Of a DNA stretch of 32,199 bases, positions 17,429 through 25,556 are shown piece after piece (the stretch's first letter is position 1; the number at the start of each line of letters is the position of its first letter). Under the pieces are notes generated by a model. It saw only the letters and a program-made list of their open reading frames with translations, had not been told where the DNA came from and did no database searches. A program made the position numbers and the translations under genes. This DNA is from Acinetobacter sp. Ver3 (lineage in GTDB: Bacteria; Pseudomonadota; Gammaproteobacteria; Pseudomonadales; Moraxellaceae): positions 1 through 32,199 of the forward strand of contig NZ_JFYL01000034.1 in assembly GCF_000632455.1 (NCBI RefSeq). The letters are read 5' to 3'.

Positions 17429-17534
17429 GCTATTTAGTTGAAAATCTGTGTGAACACCATCTGTTCAATATTGAATCAAACACTCACTTCGAGTTGATTT
17501 ATCATATTAATGCTTGTTTTCTCTTGTATTTTCT

Positions 17535-18089
17535 ATGTTTGATCAACTCCCTGCATCATGGCTCATTGGGCTTGGTGCAATTTTATGCTTGTTACTTCTT
17601 ATTATCTTCAGACAAATATGGATTTATCTTCTTCAAGTATTTAAACCTTTTAAAAAAGGAAAAACTTATTGGTGCCGTGTTACAGCGGTGAGTGATGGTG
17701 ACACCCTCTCCTGCCATCGTTTGAATTTAAGGCGTTCTAAAACTAAATTACGCTTTGCTTTTGTAGATGCGCCTGAATCTAATCAAAGTTACGGGCTTGA
17801 ATCCCAACGCTTAGTTAAGAAAATGGTTCAAGGTAAAATTGTTCGTGTAAAAATCACGGATATAGATCGTTATGGACGTTGCGTGGGTGTGGTCTACCGC
17901 TATCGCAAGAATATGAATGAAGAATTAGTGAGGCGTGGTGGTGCGTGGGTTTACGAAGAATACATACGTGATCCAAAGCAATTAAAATATATGATCTCGC
18001 TACAAGATAGTGCAAAACGCAATAAACGAGGTCTCTGGCGCGGGACCCGTCCTATTCGACCAAGTACTTTTAGAAAACAAAAAAACTAA
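17535..18089 (+). CDS. Membrane-anchored thermonuclease (SNase-like) protein
   Basis: A staphylococcal-nuclease-like domain covers the C-terminal two thirds: VSDGDTLSC (calcium Asp), LRFAFVDAPES (Arg and Asp), DRYGRCVGVV (Arg) and ELVRRGGAWVYEEY. The nuclease residues Asp, Arg, Glu and Arg appear to be present. An N-terminal hydrophobic helix (about residues 9-30, ASWLIGLGAILCLLLLIIF) suggests a membrane anchor with the nuclease on the outer face. The ATG at 17535 gives 184 aa; a TTG at 17514 is also open. Neither has a Shine-Dalgarno. It stands alone on the plus strand. Confidence 0.82.
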   Translation: MFDQLPASWLIGLGAILCLLLLIIFRQIWIYLLQVFKPFKKGKTYWCRVTAVSDGDTLSCHRLNLRRSKTKLRFAFVDAPESNQSYGLESQRLVKKMVQGKIVRVKITDIDRYGRCVGVVYRYRKNMNEELVRRGGAWVYEEYIRDPKQLKYMISLQDSAKRNKRGLWRGTRPIRPSTFRKQKN

Positions 18090-18169
18090 TATTTTCAGTA
18101 CCCTGATTATCAATAAGTGCATTACGCTTGATTCGTCTAATAATTGAGCGTAAATTCAAGCCAATAAAC

Positions 18170-18188
18170 TAGTTAGCTTGGTTAACTA
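18170..18188 (+). promoter_or_regulatory. Candidate MarR operator adjoining the marR start
   Basis: TAGTTA (18170-18175) and TAACTA (18183-18188) form a perfect 6-bp inverted repeat with a 7-bp spacer, ending one base before the chosen ATG. That size and location fit autoregulation by the MarR-family protein encoded next. Confidence 0.5.
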
Positions 18189-18189
18189 T

Positions 18190-18639
18190 ATGCAAAACTC
18201 TCCCAAATTCCGTGTCGTATTGCTGCGAAGTGCGCGACTCTTTAGTGATCGTTTAAATGATATCTTGGCTCAATACCAACTGAACTATTCAATGTGGCAG
18301 TTGATTTATCATATCTATGATCATGACTCCATCACTTCAATTGATTTGGCTCATGAACTCAATGTATCTAAACCATCAATTGCAAAACGCATTAATACTT
18401 TACATAAATTAGATGTTATTCAGTTTTTAGAATCATCTGATAAACGCCAAAAATTAATTCAATTAACCGAAAAAGGTAGAGATCTTTATCAAATTTGTAC
18501 AATTCAGATTGATCAATTTGAACAACAGTTTTTGAATCAAGTAAATCCTGAAGACATTGCTCAAAGTGCTGGGACACTTCAACTGTTTTTGTCTATTTTA
18601 GAGCGTGATAAAAGCTTAAATATCGTGGAGGAGTTATGA
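18190..18639 (+). CDS. MarR-family transcriptional regulator
   Basis: A 149-residue winged-HTH protein: DNA-binding core around SITSIDLAHELNVSKPSIAKRINTLHKLDVI, wing with the DxR motif (SSDKRQKLIQLTEKG), and helical dimer arms at both ends. Its stop overlaps the start of the MFS transporter gene by 4 bp (ATGA), so the two are translationally coupled, and it most likely represses that pair until a ligand binds. A TTG at 18178 would add four residues but lies inside the putative operator. The ligand is unknown. Confidence 0.87.
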   Translation: MQNSPKFRVVLLRSARLFSDRLNDILAQYQLNYSMWQLIYHIYDHDSITSIDLAHELNVSKPSIAKRINTLHKLDVIQFLESSDKRQKLIQLTEKGRDLYQICTIQIDQFEQQFLNQVNPEDIAQSAGTLQLFLSILERDKSLNIVEEL

Positions 18640-19844
18640 GTACTTCCTCAAATCAAGTTAATCAGCCTCTTTGGACACGTAACTTTATTTTGGTCAGTTT
18701 AATTAACTTTCAATTGGTATTGACTTTTTATCTTCTCGTCATTGTCATTGTGGGATTTTCGATAGCAGAACTTGGAGCGACGACGGCGCAGGCTGGTTTA
18801 GTATCAGGACTTTTTATTGTGGGTACACTGATTGGTCGTTTATTGGTGGCTAAGTTCCTCGTTAAATTCGGTTCTAAAGTCACCATGCTGGTCGGACTCA
18901 CTGGATTTCTCATATTTTCAGGCTTTTATTTTCTCCATTTAGAGGTTGGAGCTTTATTAATCGTTCGATTCTTGCATGGCTTTATGATGGGGGTTGCCTC
19001 CACCGTATTTGGCACAATTATCGCTCAAATTATTCCAGCTACTCGTCGTGGTGAAGGTATAGGTTACTACAGTATGAGTAGTACTTTAGGAACTGCAATT
19101 GGACCATTTTTGGCAATCTGGCTAATGCTTCATGTCAGTTACAACATTATTTTTGCCCTATCTTCAATCCTTGCAGTTTTATGTTTAATTACAGCTTTAT
19201 TTATTCAAGTTCCTCAATTGCAACAGGTTTCGTCTATACCTGATCAGGCCCATACTCAAAATAGTTTTCTATCTCAATATATTGAAAAGAGCGCCTTACC
19301 CATTGCTCTGATCATGTTGGTAAGCTCCCTCTTTTACTCTGGTGTTCTATCGTTTATTAATTTTTATGCCAAAGAAATTGATCTGGTTGAAGCAGCATCA
19401 TTTTTCTTTCTCATTTATGCGTTGACGATTCTGCTCTCTCGTCCTATTACGGGACCACTGATGGATAAAAAAGGCGAAAATATAATTATGTATCCGGCCT
19501 TTCTCATTATGGCACTTGCATTCTTCTTGTTGAGCCAAGCTAACAGTTCGGGCCTTTTGTTGATTTGCGCAGGATTATTAGGTTTAGGCTACGGTAATAT
19601 CCAGTCAATTTGCCAAACGATTGCAGTGAAAAGTACTAGTTTGGAACGAATGGGATTTGCAACCTCAACTTATTTTATCTTTTTAGATGCAGGTTTGGGA
19701 TTCGGTCCTTTTTTCTTAGGTTTAGCTTTAGATTTGATCAGTTACCAACAACTCTATTTATATAGTGCTATGGGTACTTTATTTTGCATTGTCTTATATT
19801 ATGTATTACATGGGAATAAAGTTAGAAATATGAATATTGCTTAG
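18636..19844 (+). CDS. MFS transporter, 12-TM, drug:H+ antiporter-like
   Basis: A 402-residue major facilitator protein with twelve hydrophobic segments in two halves. The loop after TM2 has the family signature GRLLVAKFLVKFGSK, and an antiporter-like stretch lies in TM5 (SSTLGTAIGPFLAIW). The second half repeats the loop motif (SRPITGPLMDKKGE). It is predicted to export a small molecule across the inner membrane; the substrate is unknown. Coupling to a MarR regulator suggests induction by that compound or a related one. Confidence 0.87.
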   Translation: MSTSSNQVNQPLWTRNFILVSLINFQLVLTFYLLVIVIVGFSIAELGATTAQAGLVSGLFIVGTLIGRLLVAKFLVKFGSKVTMLVGLTGFLIFSGFYFLHLEVGALLIVRFLHGFMMGVASTVFGTIIAQIIPATRRGEGIGYYSMSSTLGTAIGPFLAIWLMLHVSYNIIFALSSILAVLCLITALFIQVPQLQQVSSIPDQAHTQNSFLSQYIEKSALPIALIMLVSSLFYSGVLSFINFYAKEIDLVEAASFFFLIYALTILLSRPITGPLMDKKGENIIMYPAFLIMALAFFLLSQANSSGLLLICAGLLGLGYGNIQSICQTIAVKSTSLERMGFATSTYFIFLDAGLGFGPFFLGLALDLISYQQLYLYSAMGTLFCIVLYYVLHGNKVRNMNIA

Positions 19845-19859
19845 GCTATTTATGGGTTT

Positions 19860-19886
19860 AAAAAAAGCACTCCAATGAGTGCTTTT
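19860..19886. terminator. Bidirectional terminator between the MFS and nitroreductase genes
   Basis: AAAAGCACTC (19863-19872) and GAGTGCTTTT (19877-19886) with a CAAT loop form a 10-bp stem. It lies between convergent genes and carries A and T runs on both sides. Confidence 0.9.
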
Positions 19887-19893
19887 CCATATT

Positions 19894-20496
19894 TTATTTA
19901 AACATTTTAAAACGTGTGGCGTCGTCAATATAGCCTTTATCGAAAGCCTCTCCTTCTTTAGATCCAAATACCAATTGTGCGCGTAGTTTCCACGAAGCCG
20001 GTACAGCCCATTCAGATTGGACTTGATCATCTACAATCGGATTATAATGTTGAAGGTTTGCACCTAAACCTTCTGTATGCAAAGCTGTCCAAACCGCAAA
20101 CTGTGCCATTGCTGTTGAATGTTCCGCCCAAATTGGAAAGTTTTCCGCATACGAAGGATATTTCTCTTGTAAGTCAGTGATCGTATCCATTTCTTCGAAA
20201 AATAATACAGTGCCTATGCCTGCAGCAAAGCTATCCATTTTTGCAGAAGTTTTTGCTGCACTCGCCTCGTCCTTTGCATATGACTTTAGCTTCTCTTTCA
20301 CAAAGCCCCAAAATTTTTCATGTTCAGCGTTAAATAAAATTACAGCGCGCGAAGATTGAGAGTTAAAAGATGATGGGCTTTGTTTAATCGCATGCTGAAT
20401 AAGATCTGTTAAGTACTCAGGAGATTGTTCAACTGCTTTTCCTAAAGCATAAATCGTACGGCGTTTTTGAATTAAAACTAAAAATTGATTCGACAT
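19894..20496 (-). CDS. Nitroreductase family protein (Frm2/Hbn1-like)
   Basis: A 200-residue FMN-dependent nitroreductase-fold protein that probably reduces nitroaromatics or quinones with NAD(P)H in the cytoplasm. Seen: the N-terminal RRTIYAL FMN-phosphate motif, QSPSSFNSQSSRAVILF, the mid-protein dimer region (FPIWAEHSTAMAQFAVWTALHTEGLGANLQHYNP), and a C-terminal LRAQLVFGSKEG. This layout resembles the Frm2/Hbn1 group rather than NfsA/NfsB. A good ribosome site (AAAGGA) precedes the ATG. A palindrome in its 5' region suggests a dedicated repressor, but no regulator is adjacent. Confidence 0.87.
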   Translation of the reverse strand: MSNQFLVLIQKRRTIYALGKAVEQSPEYLTDLIQHAIKQSPSSFNSQSSRAVILFNAEHEKFWGFVKEKLKSYAKDEASAAKTSAKMDSFAAGIGTVLFFEEMDTITDLQEKYPSYAENFPIWAEHSTAMAQFAVWTALHTEGLGANLQHYNPIVDDQVQSEWAVPASWKLRAQLVFGSKEGEAFDKGYIDDATRFKMFK

Positions 20497-20512
20497 TTTC
20501 TGAAATCCTTTG

Positions 20513-20532
20513 GTATTTCCTCGGGGAAATAC
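20513..20532 (-). promoter_or_regulatory. Perfect 8-bp palindrome just upstream of the nitroreductase ribosome site
   Basis: GTATTTCC (20513-20520) and GGAAATAC (20525-20532) form a perfect inverted repeat with a 4-bp centre, 17 bp before the start codon. It could be an operator for a repressor near the transcription start, or an RNA hairpin close to the ribosome site. Confidence 0.5.
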
Positions 20533-20689
20533 GATACTATGACCTTTAATTCATTAGAAATACTTAACCAAAGATTAAATATTCAACAAATCAAATATGT
20601 TGTAGTGTTACATTAAGCATTTATCAGACCAACATCTATCCATTTTGAACCCTAATTCGAAGATTTGATTTTATTCGTATTTTTTTACC

Positions 20690-20724
20690 CAATAGTAAAA
20701 AGCCCTCCATGATAGAGGGCTTTT
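20690..20724 (-). terminator. Terminator downstream of the unknown gene at 20741
   Basis: AAAAGCCCTC (20698-20707) and GAGGGCTTTT (20715-20724) with a 7-nt loop form a 10-bp stem 16 bp beyond the stop codon. Confidence 0.87.
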
Positions 20725-20740
20725 CTTGGTATATGTAAGC

Positions 20741-21232
20741 TTAAAATTTAGCTTCAAGAACCTGAGCCGATACTTGGTTTTTCCATAGGGAGCGTAAGGT
20801 TGGCAAATAGAATTTTTCACCTAACTCCACTAATTCAGCATCAATCGCCGTATGGACTTCATGCATGAACAAATAGTCTAAATCTACCGTACTGAGCTTA
20901 GGTTGTTCTTTAGAAAACTTCGCTCTTTTTTGTTGAGCAGTTTTTACTAGCTGATCTGCAAATTCACGATTTTTGAATTGTGTAATAGCATTCAGACGCA
21001 GTTCAATCACACCCCAACCTGTCAGTAGCAGTTTGAAGGTTTCAAAATCTTTTGTTGTTGATTCCCATGTCATGTCTTCTAGATTTTCATCTTTAGGTAG
21101 AACAGGAAGTAGTAATTCCATAATACTTGGGAAGATTTTTTTAAAGTTAAGAATAAATTTAACAGGATGTTCACCTGGATAATCTTGAAATTGAACATTT
21201 TTTTGAACATCTGTTAAATATATATCGAGCAT
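20741..21232 (-). CDS. Protein of unknown function, helical, soluble
   Basis: I do not recognise this family. The frame is open to 21292, but the ATG at 21232 has a GGAAA ribosome site and gives 163 residues beginning MLDIYLTDVQK; the upstream TTG start has none. The protein is charged, mostly helical, with no membrane segment, signal peptide or Cys. A terminator follows and nothing is co-transcribed, so context gives no functional clue. Confidence 0.68.
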   Translation of the reverse strand: MLDIYLTDVQKNVQFQDYPGEHPVKFILNFKKIFPSIMELLLPVLPKDENLEDMTWESTTKDFETFKLLLTGWGVIELRLNAITQFKNREFADQLVKTAQQKRAKFSKEQPKLSTVDLDYLFMHEVHTAIDAELVELGEKFYLPTLRSLWKNQVSAQVLEAKF

Positions 21233-21374
21233 TGAAAATTTCCGTAGATTGGCTGTCTTAAGTCTAAGATAAGAACTTTGATACAACAGCAATTAAAAGC
21301 AATGCGTATTTTAACAATTGTGACGAGTTAATCAATCTCATAATAATTACATGACTATGTGATGAAGTTTTTAC

Positions 21375-22313
21375 TTATTTTTTTAATGTTTTGCAGTTAT
21401 CGCATAATAAATCTTCCTCTGTTGAATATTTCGTTAATTTCTCTATTAATCTCATGATAGCTATCATTATTAGCCACCCTGAGCCCGTTAAAATTGTTAA
21501 TGTAATGTTCCGAAGATTATTAAATTTATGTTTCTTTCTATTCTGAACTTCATCATCAATACCTTGCTTACAATTGATACATTCTGGTTTTTTGTTCTCT
21601 TCCCACCTTTTATGCAAAATTTCGAGTTGATTGTAAATTTTAGGACTATCAATCTCTCTTAAATATTCAATTACAGGTTGGAAGAGATTGTAATTAGCTT
21701 TAAGTATTGATTTGAAACTACTTTTTATTAAGTCTTCATCTAAGTTGTTATGTCTGATTCCAATTGCTACAAATTCCAAAAAATTTAATAAATATGTTAC
21801 AGCCGATTTTTCCTCATCTTCCAATGAATTAAATTTTTCTCTAGTCAATTGCACTTTATCTTTCGACTCTACGTTTTGATCCTTCCCCAAATTCCTTCTT
21901 ATTTTGGTTGCAATATCAACCTTAGCAATATACGCAGTAGAATTCCTACTATTCATCAATACTTGTACTGAATGACTTCTTATAGTGTTTATAATTTGCA
22001 CCCTTGAAGTAAAAATCCAACCAAAAACGGCAGCTATAGCTGCTAAAACCGTAACTAATGCTGTCGTTTTAAACTGCCCATCTGTATTTTCTATATCAAA
22101 ATTTAGAAATTTATAATCTTCAAAAAAACTTTTCCAAATTAATATTTCTACAAACGTGATACCTAATAAAATTAAGATGAGAAGGAGTTGATTACTACTT
22201 CTAATCTTAATAAAGAAATTATCTCTACGATAAATATAAAAATAAGCAATTACAGTGACATATGGAATAATCAAAAGATAAGTATAAAAGTAATTCAATT
22301 TTATTTTACTCAA
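21375..22313 (-). CDS. DUF4760-like membrane protein with two CxxC pairs
   Basis: A 312-residue protein with hydrophobic segments at about 8-27, 42-60 and 85-103 and another near 275-290. The central region, with VLMNSRNSTAYIAK and LLNFLEFVAIGIRHNNLDEDLIKS, resembles DUF4760-type proteins, whose function is unknown. Two CxxC pairs (CINC near 247, CDNC near 304) could form a split zinc ribbon across the last membrane segment. Base composition is more AT-rich than its neighbours, suggesting an accessory gene. The only usable start is a TTG at 22313, with an in-frame stop a few codons upstream, and that TTG lies in the U-tract of a terminator. Expression may therefore depend on readthrough of the upstream mini-ORF unit. 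Confidence 0.7.
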   Translation of the reverse strand: MSKIKLNYFYTYLLIIPYVTVIAYFYIYRRDNFFIKIRSSNQLLLILILLGITFVEILIWKSFFEDYKFLNFDIENTDGQFKTTALVTVLAAIAAVFGWIFTSRVQIINTIRSHSVQVLMNSRNSTAYIAKVDIATKIRRNLGKDQNVESKDKVQLTREKFNSLEDEEKSAVTYLLNFLEFVAIGIRHNNLDEDLIKSSFKSILKANYNLFQPVIEYLREIDSPKIYNQLEILHKRWEENKKPECINCKQGIDDEVQNRKKHKFNNLRNITLTILTGSGWLIMIAIMRLIEKLTKYSTEEDLLCDNCKTLKK

Positions 22314-22342
22314 AAATAAAGCACCCTAATGGATGCTTTATT
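22311..22342 (-). terminator. Terminator between the 17-aa ORF and the DUF4760-like gene
   Basis: On the minus strand a 12-bp stem with one U-G pair (22331-22342 with 22315-22326) and an ATTA loop is followed by a T-rich tract that runs into the TTG start codon of the next gene. An AGGG that could serve as its ribosome site is in the 3' arm of the hairpin. Confidence 0.8.
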
Positions 22343-22361
22343 ACACAAATTTAAATGAGTC

Positions 22362-22415
22362 TCAACCTAATCCATAGCCTTCTTCAAGGATTAGACGAGC
22401 TTTATAATTATTCAT
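22362..22415 (-). CDS. 17-aa mini-ORF upstream of the DUF4760-like gene
   Basis: The peptide would be MNNYKARLILEEGYGLG. It has a strong ribosome site (AAAGGAGA, 5-6 nt before ATG), a promoter match 53 bp upstream and a terminator 20 bp downstream, so it looks like a real expressed unit. It is not hydrophobic, so a membrane-toxin role is unlikely, and its codons show no run of one amino acid as in amino acid attenuators. Inside it CTAATCC and GGATTAG can pair as a 7-bp stem. It could be a leader or arrest peptide for the next gene, a small protein, or the coding part of a small RNA. Confidence 0.6.
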   Translation of the reverse strand: MNNYKARLILEEGYGLG

Positions 22416-22467
22416 GATTGTCTCCTTTATAAAAGCCTTAAGTGACGTATGAAAGGTCGTTATATAA

Positions 22468-22496
22468 ATAGTATTCTGAAATGAATAATTGGTCAA
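22468..22496 (-). promoter_or_regulatory. Sigma-70-like promoter of the 17-aa ORF
   Basis: TTGACC (22491-22496) and TACTAT (22468-22473) on the minus strand are separated by 17 bp. A second copy of the -35 context (ATATTGAC) occurs 25 bp further upstream, making a direct repeat. Confidence 0.55.
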
Positions 22497-22565
22497 TATA
22501 TTAAAGACAGTTGCTTGTCAATATATGTTATCAACATTCAAATCATAAAATTCACCAAATCAAAA

Positions 22566-23960
22566 TCACTTCACATTAGGTGAAACCATATTCTCAGGTA
22601 CAACGACTTCATCAAACTGCTCAGCTGTGACTAAATTCAGCTCTACAGCAACTTGTTTCAGAGTCTTTCCTTCCTTGTAGGCAGTTTTCGCAACCTTAGC
22701 CGCGTTTTCATAACCAATCACAGGATTCAATGCAGTAACTAACATCAACGAGTTATGCAAGAAATAATCGATCTTATCTTGGTTTGGCTCAATCCCCACA
22801 GCACAATGCTCATTAAAGCTATTACATGCATCACCTAGCAGTTGAATTGATTGCAGTAAATTATAAGCAATAACCGGCATAAAAACATTTAGTTCAAAAT
22901 TACCTGAAGCACCAGCGATATTAATTGTCGTGTCATTACCCAAAACCTGCGCAACAACCATCGTCATAGCTTCACTTTGAGTAGGATTCACCTTACCTGG
23001 CATAATACTCGAACCTGGTTCATTTTCAGGAATACGAATCTCCCCAAAACCACAACGAGGACCACTCGCTAACCAACGAATATCATTGGCAATCTTATTT
23101 AAACTCGCAGCAAGTGTTTTCAGTGCGCCAGAAGCAAATACTGCAGCATCACGCCCTGCTAGTGCTTCAAACTTATTTGGTGCAGTCACAAAAGGTAAAC
23201 CCGTAAGCTCAGCCAATTTTTTTGCTGCATTTATAGCATAATCAGGATGAGCATTTAGACCTGTACCGACAGCTGTACCACCTAATGGCAATTCATATAA
23301 CCCTTCTAAAGCTTGCTCTAGACGCTTTAATCCATGATCGAGTTGGGATACGTAACCACTGAATTCCTGGCCTAAAGTTAACGGCGTTGCATCTTGTAAA
23401 TGTGTACGCCCAATCTTAACGATATTTGAAAATTCTTGAGACTTCTGATGTAAAGTTTCACGTAAAGCTTGAACTGCTGGAATCAGTAACTCATTGATCT
23501 GTAAACTAGCAGCGACATGAATCGCTGTTGGAAACGAATCATTTGTAGATTGAGCTCGATTAACATGATCATTTGGATGAACGGGTTTCTGTGCTCCAAG
23601 CGGATTACCCAGTTTTTGATTCGCAATATTTGCAATGACTTCATTACAGTTCATATTACTTTGAGTACCAGAACCTGTTTGCCATACCACTAATGGAAAT
23701 TGACTGTCCCATTGCCCCGTAATCACTTCTTCTGCAGCACCCACAATATAATTCGCCAATTCAGCAGGAATCTGATTTAACTCAGCATTAGTAAGTGCAG
23801 CCGCTTTTTTGACCAGCCCCATACCACGGATCATCGCACGAGGAAGTCGCTCACCACCAATTTTGAAATTTTGCAAACTGCGCTGGGTTTGAGCCCCCCA
23901 CATCGCATCACTTGGTACTTCTACATCACCCATCGTGTCGTGTTCTATACGTGTTTGCAT
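22566..23960 (-). CDS. fumC: Class II fumarate hydratase (iron-independent fumarase)
   Basis: Interconverts fumarate and malate in the TCA cycle without an iron-sulfur cluster. The family signature [13 protein letters not shown] is present, with the N-terminal [10 protein letters not shown] and [17 protein letters not shown] active-site segments. The frame is open to 24050 (494 aa), but the usual class II length (about 464) and start ([11 protein letters not shown]) fit the ATG at 23960, which has a GAGG ribosome site. The upstream ATG would lie before the predicted transcription start. A Fur box over the -35 implies repression when iron is plentiful and expression under iron limitation, when Fe-S fumarases fail. 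Confidence 0.95.
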   Translation of the reverse strand: MQTRIEHDTMGDVEVPSDAMWGAQTQRSLQNFKIGGERLPRAMIRGMGLVKKAAALTNAELNQIPAELANYIVGAAEEVITGQWDSQFPLVVWQTGSGTQSNMNCNEVIANIANQKLGNPLGAQKPVHPNDHVNRAQSTNDSFPTAIHVAASLQINELLIPAVQALRETLHQKSQEFSNIVKIGRTHLQDATPLTLGQEFSGYVSQLDHGLKRLEQALEGLYELPLGGTAVGTGLNAHPDYAINAAKKLAELTGLPFVTAPNKFEALAGRDAAVFASGALKTLAASLNKIANDIRWLASGPRCGFGEIRIPENEPGSSIMPGKVNPTQSEAMTMVVAQVLGNDTTINIAGASGNFELNVFMPVIAYNLLQSIQLLGDACNSFNEHCAVGIEPNQDKIDYFLHNSLMLVTALNPVIGYENAAKVAKTAYKEGKTLKQVAVELNLVTAEQFDEVVVPENMVSPNVK

Positions 23961-24030
23961 ATCAGCCTCAAATATTTCGCTATTTCTTGGAAGAATCATG
24001 TTTGATTCGGATTCATCCACCGTTGATTTG

Positions 24031-24073
24031 ATGCTAATCAAAAAAACCATAAATGTAAATGATTATCATTTTA
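24031..24073 (-). promoter_or_regulatory. fumC promoter with overlapping Fur box
   Basis: On the minus strand TTTACA (24054-24059) and TAGCAT (24031-24036) lie 17 bp apart. The Fur-like box GTAAATGATTATCATTTTA (plus strand 24055-24073) matches the consensus at 14 of 19 positions and covers the -35. The box overlaps the last codon region of the upstream galE-like gene. Confidence 0.65.
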
Positions 24074-25072
24074 ATTATTAAAGGTGCTTTGATAGTATCG
24101 CCATTGATCTTCAATCATTTGTTCTAGTGATCGATGTGCTTTCCATTTCAATAATTCAAATGCTTTTAAACTATTCGAACCAATTTGATCTAATTCTTGG
24201 AAAACATAATCAGTTTCCTCAGTTCTAATTTTTGTTTCAGTCACTTTTTCTACCGTATTGATCAAGTTTTGAATTGAACTTGGCTGACCTGCGATATCAA
24301 ATGCTTCGCACGTTGATCTTTGATTAAATAACCACTTTAAAGTTGCAATGACAGCCTCACACACATCAATGACATGCACAAAACTTCGTTCAACCGTTTG
24401 GTCTTTTGTCTTGGCATTCTTTTGTAATTGAATGGAATCGCGCTGCATGGCTGCGACTTGTAACACCAAAGGCAAAATATTTTTAGGTAAAGGGGCAACC
24501 ACTTCACCCAAAACTCCATGTTCAAAAGCACCAGCTACATTTGCTAGTCTCAGGATCGCAATACTCCATTCTTCGTCCGTTTTAGAGGTATCACGGATGA
24601 TCTCTTCAATCATTTGCTGGGATTTAATATAAGGGTTTGGATTGGCAAAATTGAGAGGATATTCTTCATTTAAATTCAAACTCGAAGTGCCATAAACTGC
24701 CATACTTGAAAGATGCAATAATGTTCGTACACCAGTTCGTTGCATTGCACGCATCAGACTCATAATGCAACTGACATTATCATTATAATATTCAAGTGGT
24801 TTTAAGCGAGATTCCTCTAAAGACTTAAATCCTGCAGTATGTATAACAGCACGGATTGAGTACTGCTCAAAAACTTTATTCAGAGCAGGCGTATTTCTAA
24901 CATCTAGCTTTACAAAAGGTACATACATCCCAGAAATGTATTCAAGACGTTCAAGCGTTTGTAAATTCGCATTGGCAAGATTATCTACAATGACGACTTC
25001 TTGACCATGTGCCAATAAGCTTAAAACAACGTGTGAACCTATAAAGCCTAATCCACCTGTCACTAAAATCAT
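24071..25072 (-). CDS. GalE-like NAD-dependent epimerase with altered catalytic motif
   Basis: A 333-residue extended-SDR protein close to UDP-glucose 4-epimerase. The N-terminal NAD motif is TGGLGFIGSH, followed by VDNLANAN as in GalE, the Ser region is HLSSMAVYG, and RSFVHVIDV matches the GalE HVxD segment. The active-site YxxxK reads YIKSQ (Tyr148, Gln152), so the catalytic lysine is replaced by glutamine. It may have lost epimerase activity or use a different substrate. The start has an AAAGG ribosome site. It diverges from tusD and lies upstream of fumC, which has its own promoter. Confidence 0.83.
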   Translation of the reverse strand: MILVTGGLGFIGSHVVLSLLAHGQEVVIVDNLANANLQTLERLEYISGMYVPFVKLDVRNTPALNKVFEQYSIRAVIHTAGFKSLEESRLKPLEYYNDNVSCIMSLMRAMQRTGVRTLLHLSSMAVYGTSSLNLNEEYPLNFANPNPYIKSQQMIEEIIRDTSKTDEEWSIAILRLANVAGAFEHGVLGEVVAPLPKNILPLVLQVAAMQRDSIQLQKNAKTKDQTVERSFVHVIDVCEAVIATLKWLFNQRSTCEAFDIAGQPSSIQNLINTVEKVTETKIRTEETDYVFQELDQIGSNSLKAFELLKWKAHRSLEQMIEDQWRYYQSTFNN

Positions 25073-25143
25073 TGTATACTACCTTTTTGTTTAAAAGCCT
25101 GAACAAGCTATTTTCAGTTTGATCACCCTATGCGAAGTTTTAA

Positions 25144-25512
25144 ATGAGTACGTTATTACTAATTACCTCGGCACCTAGCTCAATCCATGCTTGGCATGCA
25201 TTAGGACTCGCACAATCATTGCAAGCGAAAGGCGAAATTTTTCGAGTTTTCTTTTATCAAGACGGCGTTCAAGTTGCAAACAACTTACAGTGGTCGCCAG
25301 ATGATCAAAGAAGTCTCACACAAGAGTGGCAAAAATTAAATATCAAACTTCCTGTTTGCGTAAGTGCTGCCCTAGCACGTGGAATCACTGATGCTGAAAA
25401 TGCTCAACGCCATCACATTGAGTCCCATAATCTGGCTGAAGGTTTTCAGCTGGTAGGACTCGGTGAATTGGCAGATGCTGTCTCATCTTCAGCACGTCTA
25501 GTTCAATTCTAA
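25144..25512 (+). CDS. tusD: Sulfurtransferase complex subunit TusD
   Basis: A DsrE-fold protein of 122 residues. In TusBCD it accepts persulfide sulfur from TusA and passes it to TusE, for the 2-thiouridine of tRNA wobble uridines. The catalytic Cys lies in LPVCVSAALARGI, as in E. coli TusD (Cys78), and the C-terminal FQLVGLGELADAV is typical. First gene of tusDCBE; 44 bp separates it from tusC. Confidence 0.9.
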   Translation: MSTLLLITSAPSSIHAWHALGLAQSLQAKGEIFRVFFYQDGVQVANNLQWSPDDQRSLTQEWQKLNIKLPVCVSAALARGITDAENAQRHHIESHNLAEGFQLVGLGELADAVSSSARLVQF

Positions 25513-25556
25513 ATTATTCATTTTTCATTGATTGTTGCAATTGAAAGGTAAATTGT

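Noticed and set aside
23961..24050. N-terminal 30-residue extension of FumC
   Set aside because: Family length, the GAGG ribosome site at 23960 and the position of the predicted promoter all favour the shorter protein.
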